DNA of 34,011 bases from Ruminiclostridium sp. (GTDB taxonomy: Bacteria > Bacillota > Clostridia > Oscillospirales > Ruminococcaceae), in the NCBI GenBank assembly GCA_017479645.1, contig JAFVBZ010000269.1:1-34011 (forward strand), read 5' to 3'. The stretch's first letter is position 1. Every line of letters begins with the position of its first letter. Positions 15,643-23,951 of the stretch are shown piece after piece. Position numbers and translations under genes: made by a program. The notes under the pieces are model-generated. The model saw only the letters and a list, made by a program, of their open reading frames with translations, ran no database searches and had not been told where the DNA came from.

Positions 15643-18024
15643 ATGAACTACGGCTTTTTCGACGAAAAAAACAAGGAATATGTCATCACAAGACCCGATA
15701 CCCCGTCCGCATGGGCAAACTATTTAGGCTCCCCCGAATACGGCGCGATCATCTCCAATAACGCAGGCGGCTACAGCTTCGTTAAATCCGGCGCAAACGG
15801 ACGTATTATCCGCTACCGCTTCAACTCCGTCGCTACCGATCAGCCCGGACGCTATATCTATCTCCGCGACGCGGAGACCGGTGATTACTGGTCAGCTTCG
15901 TGGTCCCCTGTATGCAAGCCCCTCGACAGCTACAAGAGCGAATGCAGACACGGCACCGCATACACGATCATAACTTCCGAGTACTCGGATATCAAGTCCG
16001 AGACCCTTTACTACGTTCCCAAGGACGCTACCTATGAGGTATGGCGCTCGAAGATCACAAATACCGGAGACAAGCCCAGAAAGCTTGCCGTTACCGGCTA
16101 CTGCGAATTCGTAAACGACAACAACTATGAGCAGGATCAGGTAAACCTCCAGTACACCCTGTTCATCACACATACTTACTTCAAGGGCAACTACGTTCTC
16201 CAGAAGCAGAACGAAGTCTTCAACAACCCCAACAACAACCGCTTCTTAGGTCTCGCCATGCAGAAGATCGACAAGTACTGCGGCGACAGAGACAAGTTCG
16301 TCGGCAGCTACCACAGCTACGCTAACCCCGTAGGCGCTTCCGCAGACCTCAACAATGACCTCAACTTCAACACCAACTCCTGCGGCGCTCTCCAGTCCGA
16401 TATCACTCTCGCTCCCGGTGAGACGAAGGAGTTCGTATATCTCCTCGGTCAGAAGCCCGAAGCAGAAGCAGAAAAGATCATCGCAAGATATGAGAAGCCC
16501 GGCGTATGCGACGAGGAGCTTGAGATACTCAAGAAGTACTGGCACAGCAAGCTCGACAATCTCCAGGTACACACCCCCGACGAGAACTTCAACAATATCG
16601 TAAATGTATGGAACGCTTACAACTGCTTCATCACATTCACATGGTCAAGAGCGGCTTCCTTCCAGTACTGCGGTCTGCGCAACGGCTTCGGCTACCGCGA
16701 CACCGTACAGGATATCCAGGGTATAATCCACCTCGCACCCGAAATGGCGAAGAAGCAGATAGTGTTCATGCTCTCCGCGCAGGTAACCAACGGCGCAGGA
16801 CTCCCGCTCGTAAAGTACACTCATAAGGCAGGCGAGGAGAATACTCCCGACGATCCCGATTATGTAAAGGAGACAGGTCACCCGAGCTATCGTGCGGACG
16901 ATGCTCTCTGGCTGTTCCCGACGATATACAAGTACATTTCCGAGAGCGGCGACAGTGCTTTCCTCGATGAGGTGATCTTCTACGCAAACAACGGCGAGAA
17001 GGATACGGTTTACGGACATCTCAAGAGAGCTATCAAGTTCTCGATGGACAACCTCGGCGCGCACGGAATGCCCGCAGGTCTGCACGCTGACTGGAACGAC
17101 TGTCTGCGTCTCGGCAAGCTCGGCGAATCCACCTTCGTTGCGTTCCAGCTCGTTTACGCTATCAAGATCCTCCGCGGCTATGCAGAGGAGAAGGGCGATA
17201 CAGAGTACATCAAGTACCTCGACGAAGTTATGGCAAAGCTTGACAAGATCCTTGCGGGCTGCTGGAACGAGGACAGATGGATCCGCGGCTACAAGGAGGA
17301 CGGAACCGTTATCGGTCAGCGCACCGATCCCGAAGCCAATATGTGGCTCAACCCCCAGTCGTGGTCAGTTATCTCCGGCTACGCTTCTCCCGAGCAGGCT
17401 GAAAAGGCTATGGACAGCGTAGAGCGCGAGCTGAACACGCCTTACGGTGCTATGGTAATGTACCCGCCGTACAACAAGCACGGATTTGACGGTGCGCTTA
17501 TGCAGTGCTTCAATGCCTGCACAAAGGAGAATGCAGGTATCTTCTCACAGCCGCAGGGCTGGCTTATACTCGCAGAGTCCAAGCTCGGACACGGCGACAG
17601 GGCATACAAATACTGGAAGGAAGCATCTCCCGCAACATACAATGACAAGGCAGAGCTCCGCGTTCTTGAACCGTATGTATTCGGTCAGTTCGTTGAGGGC
17701 AAGGACAGCCCGTTTGCAGGCCGCGCTCATGTACACTGGCTCACAGGTACCGCTTCCACGGTAATGGTAGGTACAACAGAGGGTATCCTCGGTCTCAATC
17801 CCGAGACAAAGGGACTTGTTATTGACCCGTCTATCCCGTCGGAGTGGAAGGAATACACAATGGAGAAGACCTTCCGCGGAAAGAAGCTCCATGTCACAGT
17901 CAAGAACCCGAACGGCAGTCAGCATGGCGTAAAGAGCGTTACCGTCAACGGTCAGAAGCTCGACGGCAAGCTCATCGAAGACAAGATCCTCAAGGACGAA
18001 AACGAAGTCATCATCGAAATGTGA
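15643..18024 (+). CDS. Cellobiose phosphorylase, glycoside hydrolase family 94
   Basis: 793 residues. GH94 enzymes split cellobiose with phosphate to glucose 1-phosphate and glucose in the cytoplasm, saving ATP in cellulose degraders. No signal peptide is seen. The N-terminal beta-sandwich is followed by the alpha/alpha-barrel; GLHADWNDCL places the general acid at Asp486, matching the W-x-D motif of characterised cellobiose phosphorylases. LTGTASTVMVG and GLVIDPSIPSEW near the C terminus are also family features. The length fits cellobiose rather than the longer cellodextrin phosphorylases. The gene is monocistronic, with its own promoter and operator-like repeats; AAGGAGG precedes the ATG. 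Confidence 0.96.
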   Translation: MNYGFFDEKNKEYVITRPDTPSAWANYLGSPEYGAIISNNAGGYSFVKSGANGRIIRYRFNSVATDQPGRYIYLRDAETGDYWSASWSPVCKPLDSYKSECRHGTAYTIITSEYSDIKSETLYYVPKDATYEVWRSKITNTGDKPRKLAVTGYCEFVNDNNYEQDQVNLQYTLFITHTYFKGNYVLQKQNEVFNNPNNNRFLGLAMQKIDKYCGDRDKFVGSYHSYANPVGASADLNNDLNFNTNSCGALQSDITLAPGETKEFVYLLGQKPEAEAEKIIARYEKPGVCDEELEILKKYWHSKLDNLQVHTPDENFNNIVNVWNAYNCFITFTWSRAASFQYCGLRNGFGYRDTVQDIQGIIHLAPEMAKKQIVFMLSAQVTNGAGLPLVKYTHKAGEENTPDDPDYVKETGHPSYRADDALWLFPTIYKYISESGDSAFLDEVIFYANNGEKDTVYGHLKRAIKFSMDNLGAHGMPAGLHADWNDCLRLGKLGESTFVAFQLVYAIKILRGYAEEKGDTEYIKYLDEVMAKLDKILAGCWNEDRWIRGYKEDGTVIGQRTDPEANMWLNPQSWSVISGYASPEQAEKAMDSVERELNTPYGAMVMYPPYNKHGFDGALMQCFNACTKENAGIFSQPQGWLILAESKLGHGDRAYKYWKEASPATYNDKAELRVLEPYVFGQFVEGKDSPFAGRAHVHWLTGTASTVMVGTTEGILGLNPETKGLVIDPSIPSEWKEYTMEKTFRGKKLHVTVKNPNGSQHGVKSVTVNGQKLDGKLIEDKILKDENEVIIEM

Positions 18025-18028
18025 TTTT

Positions 18029-18139
18029 GCGCTAACGCGCGTGTCCTACGCGGACGGCGCCAGCCTACGCGGCTGGACCGCGGCGGGGAACGCCCCGCGG
18101 CGAATGACCGTAACACGGAACTTAACAAGTCTCTTCACA
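18029..18139 (+). repeat. Family A modular palindromic repeat, copy A4
   Basis: The fullest copy. In order: GCGCTAACGCGC, GTGTCCTACGCGGAC, GGCGCC, CCAGCCTACGCGGCTGG, CGCGGCGGGGAACGCCCCGC, the core ATGACCGTAACACGGAA (18104-18120), six variable bases and AAGTCTCTTCACA. Four successive hairpins can form. It starts 5 bases after the cellobiose phosphorylase stop codon and might also act as its terminator or 3' stabiliser. Confidence 0.8.
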
Positions 18140-18153
18140 TATTTATAAAACAT

Positions 18154-18180
18154 TTCCCCCGTCTGTTATTGGCGGGGGAA
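18154..18180 (+). terminator. Hairpin downstream of cellobiose phosphorylase gene
   Basis: TTCCCCC (18154-18160) pairs with GGGGGAA (18174-18180). The following bases are TAAAATCG, not a T run, so it is a weak candidate terminator or a 3' processing stop. Confidence 0.4.
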
Positions 18181-18204
18181 TAAAATCGTATATATGTCTT
18201 TAGG

Positions 18205-18453
18205 CGAAATATTGCCAACCCCACTGCGCGGCGGACGCGCCGCTCCGAAATGCGTAGCTATACTCTTCAATGGGCAGGTACAGCACCTCGGTTAGCTATT
18301 CTCTGCTGTTTATAATAACGGAGTTTTTGCCAACCCCACTGCATTTTTCGCCGCCGCTGCCTTTAGAAGTACACTCTGAAATACAGCATTTATTTAGGGT
18401 GTCCAGCCCCCTTTTTTAAAGGGGGCTGGCGGGGTTCGGGGCAGCGCCCCGTC
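18205..18453 (-). repeat. Family B intergenic repeat, right copy, inverted
   Basis: The reverse complement of this stretch matches the window's first 230 bases module by module: the CCAGCCCCC..GGGGGCTGG palindrome (18403-18429), a CACCCTAAA tail, TGTATTTCAGAG, ATGCAGTGGGGTTGGCAA (second copy at 18212-18226), CGAGGTGCTGTACC, and GCTACGCATTTCG with the GCGGCG..CGCCGC hairpin. It has one full 100-bp unit plus the start of another, against two in the left copy. No gene is seen here. Confidence 0.85.
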
Positions 18454-18488
18454 TCAAAGTCTCTCAAATCTCTCAAAACCTCTCAAAG
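18452..18488 (+). repeat. Short tandem TCTCAAA repeats
   Basis: Four copies of TCTCAAA spaced 8 to 11 bases apart lie between the family B repeat and the pgsA start. The last copy merges with the AAAGGAG ribosome binding site. A similar GAGAGAT tandem tract lies at 33924-33949. Confidence 0.7.
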
Positions 18489-18496
18489 GAGAAGCT

Positions 18497-19072
18497 ATGA
18501 ATTTAGCAAACAAGCTGACTCTTTTCAGAGTCATACTCGTGCCGTTCTTCATAGCGGCACTGATGATACCTGTCATTCCTTTCGGAACGACAGCTGCACT
18601 CGTGATATTCGCCCTTGCCAGCATCACCGATATGCTCGACGGCAAGGTCGCGCGAAAGTACAACATGATAACCGATCTCGGCAAGTTCCTCGATCCCCTT
18701 GCGGACAAAGTCCTCGTCGCAGCAGCACTCATCTGCTTCATCGAACTGGGCTGGGCTCCGGCATGGGCAGTATGGCTTATAATGGCGCGGGAATTTATGG
18801 TCTCCGGAATAAGGCTCGTTGCTGCCGGAAGCAAGGAAAAGATCGTAATCGCCGCAAATATCTGGGGCAAGCTTAAGACCGCTTCAACTATGGTCGCTAT
18901 CTGCCTCATTCTGATAATGCACATTCTCACCGGCGATTTCGGCGTACTGACCGGAATGCCCGTCCAGCCAATAACCGATGTCCTCATATACATCTGCACA
19001 TTCCTGACCGCATTGTCGGGTATCATCTATCTCTACGACTACAGAGCCGTGTTCAAAGGTACCGAGCATTGA
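18497..19072 (+). CDS. pgsA: CDP-diacylglycerol--glycerol-3-phosphate 3-phosphatidyltransferase
   Basis: 191 residues with several membrane helices. It carries the CDP-alcohol phosphotransferase signature D-G-x2-A-R-x8-G-x3-D-x3-D, visible as DGKVARKYNMITDLGKFLDP from residue 48. The N terminus NLANKLTLFRVILVPFF is typical of PgsA, which makes phosphatidylglycerophosphate, the first committed step to phosphatidylglycerol and cardiolipin. AAAGGAG precedes the ATG. Its stop codon overlaps the TTG start of the ANTAR gene, so the two are translationally coupled. No promoter was found between the upstream repeats and the gene. Confidence 0.95.
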   Translation: MNLANKLTLFRVILVPFFIAALMIPVIPFGTTAALVIFALASITDMLDGKVARKYNMITDLGKFLDPLADKVLVAAALICFIELGWAPAWAVWLIMAREFMVSGIRLVAAGSKEKIVIAANIWGKLKTASTMVAICLILIMHILTGDFGVLTGMPVQPITDVLIYICTFLTALSGIIYLYDYRAVFKGTEH

Positions 19073-19632
19073 AAAACATTCTTATCGCCGCCCGGACTGC
19101 CGACGCCTGCAGAACACTCGCCGGCTTCATCACCGGGGACGGATATGACGTTACCACCGCCACAGACGGTATGACCATACGCAGCATCGACATCGGAAGA
19201 TTCGGCTACATCTTCATCTCCGTTCCCCTCGAAAACGAGAACGGTTTTGAACTTATGACCGAGCTGCGCCGGCGTACCGATGCTCACCTCATCGCAATAG
19301 TGCGTGAAGAAGCTGCGGACGCCGCCGCAAAACGGCTCGCGGATATCGGCGCATTCATCGTCACAAAGCCCGTGTTCAAAAGTTCGCTCATGCAGGCGAT
19401 ACGCTTCTGCGAAACTCACGCGGATAATGAGACGATATTCCGCAGACGTATCGCCAAGCTCGAACAGCAGGCAGAACAGGACAAGAAACTCAGCCGTGCA
19501 AAGCTCATCGTCATGACCAAGGAGCAGATCTCCGAGGACGAAGCTCACCGGCGCATACAGAAGCTCGCAATGGATCTGCGGGTCACTCCCGCAGAAGTTG
19601 CCGAGGATATCATAAACGGTCTGCTGATATGA
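19069..19632 (+). CDS. ANTAR-domain RNA-binding regulator with degenerate receiver domain
   Basis: 187 residues. The N-terminal 115 residues follow the response-regulator receiver fold (MKNILIAARTADACRTLAGF onward), but the residues expected for phosphorylation are missing. The acidic pair after the first strand is replaced by AART, and the strand that should carry the phospho-Asp reads YIFISVPLENENG. A coiled linker (about 118-140) leads to the C-terminal ANTAR domain (LSRAKLIVMTKEQISEDEAH, then DLRVTPAEVAEDIING). ANTAR proteins bind paired hexaloop hairpins in nascent RNA and prevent termination. The TTG start shares bases with the pgsA stop (TTGA). Signal input is probably not phosphorylation; targets are unknown. 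Confidence 0.85.
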   Translation: MKNILIAARTADACRTLAGFITGDGYDVTTATDGMTIRSIDIGRFGYIFISVPLENENGFELMTELRRRTDAHLIAIVREEAADAAAKRLADIGAFIVTKPVFKSSLMQAIRFCETHADNETIFRRRIAKLEQQAEQDKKLSRAKLIVMTKEQISEDEAHRRIQKLAMDLRVTPAEVAEDIINGLLI

Positions 19633-19720
19633 CAGTCGCAAATTGCACGAAAAATCAATGCCAAATATGAGTGAAATCAACAAATCGATTACATTGGCTT
19701 GGTTTAGGGCTTCAGCGCTA

Positions 19721-19749
19721 TTGACAGCACCGGAAATTTGTGTTATACT
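19721..19749 (+). promoter_or_regulatory. Promoter of the two-gene membrane protein operon
   Basis: TTGACA (19721-19726), 17-bp spacer, TATACT (19744-19749). The predicted start is near 19756, about 40 bases before the ATG at 19798. Confidence 0.85.
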
Positions 19750-19797
19750 TGATTATGTGGCATTATGCTTATTTTTCTAACGAAACGAGGTTATTTT

Positions 19798-20304
19798 ATG
19801 GCAGAACTTACCAAAGAAGAGCTTGACCGCGGCAGAGATATGGACTATACCGAGGACGAGTTCGGCATCGGTCTCAAAGGCTACCTTTTAGTCAGGATCG
19901 GCTTCTACCTTATAGGTACATTCATGGTGCTCGGCGCACTGCTTGCGCTGGTCTTCGGAGCTACCACCTTCAACGACCTCGTCAGCAACGCTACCGCACT
20001 CAGCGCAAATTCACCCATTCTTAACGACAACTTCACCGGTCTCCAGATCTGCATGATCGTTCAGGCGATAGTTACCATAGGCTCCCTTGTGAGCGTTACA
20101 ATGCTCTACATAAAGCGCACAAGACTCTTCGCTTTCATAGATCTCGGACTCTTCGCAGTTCTCGTGGCTGTATTCTTCATCATGGGATCTATGGATATCC
20201 TCACAAACGGTTCGGCATGGCTCCTCTACTTCCTGCTCAACCCGATCTGGTCTTTCATCGCGCTCTTCGCCGGAAAACATTTCCAGTACATGCCGATGAT
20301 GTGA
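19798..20304 (+). CDS. Four-helix membrane protein of unknown function
   Basis: 168 residues. A charged N-terminal segment (AELTKEELDRGRDMDYTEDE) precedes four hydrophobic helices beginning near YLLVRIGFYLIGTFMVLG, LQICMIVQAIVTIGSLVSV, LFAFIDLGLFAVLVAVFF and WLLYFLLNPIWSFIALFAG. I do not recognise a family. The start at 19798 is set by ACGAGG 7 bases upstream; an in-frame ATG at 19765 has no binding site and lies close to the predicted RNA start. It is followed after 24 bp by another unknown membrane protein, probably in the same operon. Confidence 0.75.
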   Translation: MAELTKEELDRGRDMDYTEDEFGIGLKGYLLVRIGFYLIGTFMVLGALLALVFGATTFNDLVSNATALSANSPILNDNFTGLQICMIVQAIVTIGSLVSVTMLYIKRTRLFAFIDLGLFAVLVAVFFIMGSMDILTNGSAWLLYFLLNPIWSFIALFAGKHFQYMPMM

Positions 20305-20328
20305 TAAAGAAAGGAAGGGTGCTAAACT

Positions 20329-20796
20329 ATGATTTTTGGATTGTTTCTTGACAGACTCGGAATCCCCGTAGTTCCGATGATCGTGATAATTCTCAGTTTC
20401 CTCGTGCTTATCGCCGGATTCGCGTTTATGATCTTCCGCCACATCTACGAAAAGGGTGAGTCGGATATCAACCCCGCGCTCTATGAGAAGATCTCCACTA
20501 TCGCAGGATATGTGTTCGTGATCTATGTGCTTATCGAAGTTATTGCAGGCTGCGCCTGCGTGGCAGTCAATGAAGCCTGCCGCAACGGATATCACTACGA
20601 CCTCTCCAAGACCGGCGGCGGAAACAAGATACTTTGCAGATTCTGCAGCGGTTTCAAGGCTAACGATCTCCACTCCGCAGCTTCCGACTGCATTATGCTC
20701 GGCATCTACTTCGATGCTTTCATCGTAAACTCATTCGTAACCAACGCTATCAAGGTAGTACGCACAAAGCTTGCTGCTTTCGGAAAGAAATCATGA
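20329..20796 (+). CDS. Membrane protein of unknown function with a cysteine-rich loop
   Basis: 155 residues. Two clear hydrophobic helices near the N terminus (VVPMIVIILSFLVLIAGFAF and ISTIAGYVFVIYVLIEVIAG) are followed by a loop with CACVAVNEAC and CRFC and then by a more hydrophobic C-terminal region. The several Cys could bind metal or form disulfides, but this is speculation. GGAAGGG precedes the ATG. It shares the promoter at 19721 with the upstream gene. No family recognised. Confidence 0.7.
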   Translation: MIFGLFLDRLGIPVVPMIVIILSFLVLIAGFAFMIFRHIYEKGESDINPALYEKISTIAGYVFVIYVLIEVIAGCACVAVNEACRNGYHYDLSKTGGGNKILCRFCSGFKANDLHSAASDCIMLGIYFDAFIVNSFVTNAIKVVRTKLAAFGKKS

Positions 20797-20825
20797 GAAC
20801 GAGTAATCTTAACAGCTAAACTAAC

Positions 20826-20874
20826 ACCGTTCCGTACGACCGGCCACCCGATCGTATGGAACGGTATTGTTTTT
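20826..20874 (+). terminator. Terminator-like hairpin just upstream of leuC
   Basis: ACCGTTCCGTACGA (20826-20839) pairs with TCGTATGGAACGGT (20852-20865) with one mismatch, followed by ATTGTTTTT. It is a good intrinsic terminator, yet it ends only 27 bases before the leuC start codon and no promoter fits in between. Transcription of leuCDB must therefore read through it, which suggests attenuation or processing. Confidence 0.75.
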
Positions 20875-20901
20875 CGGGCAGCCGCCCGCAAAGGAGCAGC
20901 T

Positions 20902-22161
20902 ATGACTATTACACAGAAAATACTCGCAAAAGCTGCCGGTCTCGCCACCGTAAGACCGGGACAGCTCATAAGCGCAAAGCTCGATATGGTGCTCGGCAAC
21001 GATATCACCACTCCCGTCGCAATAAACGAGTTCGAGAAGAACGGCTTCGGCTCGGTTTTCGATAAGACGCGCATATCCCTCGTTATGGATCATTTCACGC
21101 CCAACAAGGATATAAAGGCAGCTACCCTAACAAAGCAGTGCCGTACCTTTGCCCGCAAATATGACATTCTCAACTACTTCGATGTCGGCGATATGGGCAT
21201 AGAGCATGCGCTTATCCCGGAAAAGGGGCTTGCCGCTCCCGGCGAGTGCATTATCGGTGCAGACAGCCATACATGCACTTACGGAGCACTCGGCGCATTC
21301 TCCACCGGCGTAGGTTCAACGGATATGGCTGCGGGTATGGCGACCGGAACTGCATGGTTCAAAGTCCCGTCCGCGATAAAGTTCGAGCTTTCCGGCAAAC
21401 TCCCGCCTCATACAAGCGGAAAGGACGTTATCCTGCATATCATCGGGAAGATCGGCGTTGACGGTGCGCTCTACCGGTCAATGGAGTTCACGGGAAGCGG
21501 GCTTTCATCGCTTACAATGGACGACCGCCTTACGATAGCGAATATGGCTATCGAAGCCGGCGCGAAAAACGGGGTTTTCGAGGTTGACGATATCACCCGC
21601 GAATACCTGAAAGGCAGAGTTTCCCGCCCTTACACCGAGTTTACCGCGGACAGCGACGACGACTACGATGATGTCATAAATATAGATCTTTCGGAGATAA
21701 AGCCGACTGTGGCATTCCCGCACCTCCCCGAAAACACGAAAACCATAGATGAGATCACCGAAAAAGTCCCGATAGACCAGGCAGTCATCGGCTCCTGCAC
21801 CAACGGACGGATCTCCGATATGCGCAAGGCTGCCGCTGTCCTCAAAGGACGGCGTATAGCAAAAGATGTCCGCTGCATCGTTATCCCTGCCACCCAGAGC
21901 ATATACCTTCAGTGCATAAAGGAGGGGCTTGCGGAAATATTCATCAATGCCGGCTGCGTATTCAGCACCCCGACCTGCGGACCCTGTCTCGGCGGTCACA
22001 TGGGCATTCTTGCGGAGGGCGAGCGCGCCGTATCCACAACGAACCGCAACTTCGTCGGACGCATGGGTCACCCCGGCTCGGAAGTTTACCTCGCAAGCCC
22101 GGAAACTGCTGCTGCGGCGGCGGTAAAGGGCTATATCGGAAGTGACATCTTCGCGCTGTGA
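20902..22161 (+). CDS. leuC: 3-isopropylmalate dehydratase large subunit
   Basis: 419 residues, the size of the LeuC subtype common in archaea and Clostridia (the E. coli type is about 465). With LeuD it isomerises 2-isopropylmalate to 3-isopropylmalate in leucine synthesis using a [4Fe-4S] cluster. Cluster ligands are visible in [25 protein letters not shown] and [10 protein letters not shown]. The homoaconitase family is similar in sequence, but the adjacent leuD and leuB support LeuC. AAAGGAGCAGCT precedes the ATG. It is the first gene of leuC-leuD-leuB; leuA is not in the window. Confidence 0.95.
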   Translation: MTITQKILAKAAGLATVRPGQLISAKLDMVLGNDITTPVAINEFEKNGFGSVFDKTRISLVMDHFTPNKDIKAATLTKQCRTFARKYDILNYFDVGDMGIEHALIPEKGLAAPGECIIGADSHTCTYGALGAFSTGVGSTDMAAGMATGTAWFKVPSAIKFELSGKLPPHTSGKDVILHIIGKIGVDGALYRSMEFTGSGLSSLTMDDRLTIANMAIEAGAKNGVFEVDDITREYLKGRVSRPYTEFTADSDDDYDDVINIDLSEIKPTVAFPHLPENTKTIDEITEKVPIDQAVIGSCTNGRISDMRKAAAVLKGRRIAKDVRCIVIPATQSIYLQCIKEGLAEIFINAGCVFSTPTCGPCLGGHMGILAEGERAVSTTNRNFVGRMGHPGSEVYLASPETAAAAAVKGYIGSDIFAL

Positions 22162-22180
22162 AAGGCTGAAAGGAGAAGCT

Positions 22181-22666
22181 ATGAAAGCACACGGAACTGC
22201 ACACAAATACGGGGACAACGTTGACACCGACGTAATAATCCCCGCAAGATATCTGAATACAGCCGATCACGCGGAGCTTGCAAAACACTGCATGGAGGAC
22301 ATCGACGCCGGCTTCACCGCCAAAATAAAGCCCGGCGACATCATAACCGGCGGCGCGAATTTTGGCTGCGGCAGCTCAAGAGAGCATGCACCTATCGCAA
22401 TAAAGGCAAGCGGGATCTCCTGCGTTATCGCCGCCACATTCGCCCGCATCTTCTACCGCAACGCGATAAACATAGGTCTGCCGATACTCGAATGCCCGGA
22501 AGCGGCAAACGATATTGCGGACAGGGACGAGGTGGATATCGACTTCGACACCGGCATCATCACGAATGTGACCAAGGGCAGAACGTACAAGGCGGAGCCT
22601 TTCCCGGACTTCATCAAGGACATCATCTCCGCAGGCGGACTGTTAAATTCGATAAAAAAGAACTGA
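22181..22666 (+). CDS. leuD: 3-isopropylmalate dehydratase small subunit
   Basis: 161 residues, matching the short LeuD type that pairs with the 419-residue LeuC. The swivelling-domain signatures are [16 protein letters not shown] and [19 protein letters not shown]. The frame extends upstream to overlap leuC, but AAGGAGAAGCT places the start at the ATG at 22181, 19 bp after the leuC stop. It forms the heterodimer with LeuC in the cytoplasm. Confidence 0.96.
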   Translation: MKAHGTAHKYGDNVDTDVIIPARYLNTADHAELAKHCMEDIDAGFTAKIKPGDIITGGANFGCGSSREHAPIAIKASGISCVIAATFARIFYRNAINIGLPILECPEAANDIADRDEVDIDFDTGIITNVTKGRTYKAEPFPDFIKDIISAGGLLNSIKKN

Positions 22667-22679
22667 AAGGAACACGGAT

Positions 22680-23756
22680 ATGGAAAAGCATATTGCACTT
22701 ATTCACGGTGACGGTATCGGCCCGGAGATAGTTGACGAGGCGGTGAAAGTCCTCGACAAGACCGCGGAGCTGTACGGTCACAGGTTCACATACACCCCGG
22801 TGCTCATGGGCGGAATAGCGATCGACGAAGTGGGAGTGCCGCTCCCGGAAGAGACGGTGAAGATCTGCAAGGCGAGTGACAGCGTACTTCTCGGAGCCGT
22901 AGGCGGCCCCAAGTGGGACAAGGGCGAAGGAAAGATGCGCCCGGAAGCCGGACTTCTCGGGATACGCAGCGCACTCGGACTGTATGCGAACCTGCGCCCG
23001 GCGAAGCTGCTGAAGCCGCTTGCGGGAGCCTGCCCGCTCCGGGAAGAGACGACGGAGCAGGGACTTGACCTGCTCATAGTACGAGAACTCATCGGCGGTG
23101 CGTATTTCGGTGACAAGCGCACATTCACCGATGACAAGGGACACAAGACTGCGATAGACGAGATGAAATACAGCGACTACGAAGTTGAACGCATCTGCCG
23201 TACGGCTTTCGAGCTTGCAAAGAAACGCCGCGGCTCGGTAACCAGCGTTGACAAGGCGAACGTGCTTGACACTTCCCGTCTGTGGCGCGAGGTCGCGCAC
23301 AAGGTGAAGGAGGACTATCCGGATATCGCTTACGAGGATATGCTGGTTGACAACGCGGCGATGCAGCTTGTCCGCAACCCGGCGCATTTTGACGTAATTG
23401 TGACGGAGAACCTGTTCGGGGATATTCTGTCGGACGAAGCGTCGATGCTTACGGGATCGCTGGGAATGCTGCCGTCGGCATCTCTGGCGGACGGTGCATT
23501 CGGGCTTTACGAACCTGTTCACGGCTCGGCTCCCGACATTGCCGGCACCGGCAAAGCCAACCCGATCGCCACGATCCTCTCGGCGGCGATGATGCTCCGT
23601 TTCAGCTTCGGTATGCTGACGGAAGCCGACGCCATCGAAAGAGCGGTCGATAAGGCACTCGACGCCGGCTTCCGCACCGCCGATATAATGAGCACCGGCG
23701 GCAAGCTCGTGGGCTGTTCGGAAATGGGCGGAGTGATACGAGATTTTTTAAGCTAA
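22680..23756 (+). CDS. leuB: 3-isopropylmalate dehydrogenase
   Basis: 358 residues, the normal length. It oxidises and decarboxylates 3-isopropylmalate with NAD to 2-oxoisocaproate, the precursor of leucine. Family motifs: [44 protein letters not shown], the metal-binding [20 protein letters not shown], and the NAD-binding region starting [29 protein letters not shown] precedes the ATG, 13 bp after leuD. It is the last gene of the operon; a large hairpin follows at 23889. Confidence 0.97.
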   Translation: MEKHIALIHGDGIGPEIVDEAVKVLDKTAELYGHRFTYTPVLMGGIAIDEVGVPLPEETVKICKASDSVLLGAVGGPKWDKGEGKMRPEAGLLGIRSALGLYANLRPAKLLKPLAGACPLREETTEQGLDLLIVRELIGGAYFGDKRTFTDDKGHKTAIDEMKYSDYEVERICRTAFELAKKRRGSVTSVDKANVLDTSRLWREVAHKVKEDYPDIAYEDMLVDNAAMQLVRNPAHFDVIVTENLFGDILSDEASMLTGSLGMLPSASLADGAFGLYEPVHGSAPDIAGTGKANPIATILSAAMMLRFSFGMLTEADAIERAVDKALDAGFRTADIMSTGGKLVGCSEMGGVIRDFLS

Positions 23757-23828
23757 ATTTGTATCTTTCCATAGACAAAACCATGTAATTTCGTCACGAT
23801 TCAGATATGCGCGCAGAGCGCGCTCCAT

Positions 23829-23861
23829 AATTGTGAATTGTGCATTGTGAATTGTGAATTT
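23829..23861. repeat. Short tandem repeats of ATTGTGA
   Basis: Four near copies of AATTGTGA/ATTGTGC in a row between the convergent leuB and pncB genes. It is followed by a perfect AT-rich hairpin, CTATATTTC-GATA-GAAATATAG (23864-23885). No gene is present in this 195-bp gap. Confidence 0.75.
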
Positions 23862-23888
23862 GTCTATATTTCGATAGAAATATAGTAT

Positions 23889-23933
23889 GAGAGAGTTCAG
23901 GAGGGGGCGCACTGCTCCCTCCCGAACTCTCTC
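23889..23933. terminator. Large hairpin between convergent leuB and pncB
   Basis: GAGAGAGTTC (23889-23898) pairs with GAACTCTCTC (23924-23933); inside, GGAGGG and CCCTCC continue the stem. It probably ends transcription from both sides, although neither flank has a strong T run. Confidence 0.65.
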
Positions 23934-23951
23934 AAAGCGTCTTGAAAAGTT

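Noticed and set aside
20797-20901. T-box or leucine leader peptide before leuC
   Set aside because: The gap is too short for a T-box and has no run of Leu codons or TGGN antiterminator bulge; only a terminator-like hairpin is present.
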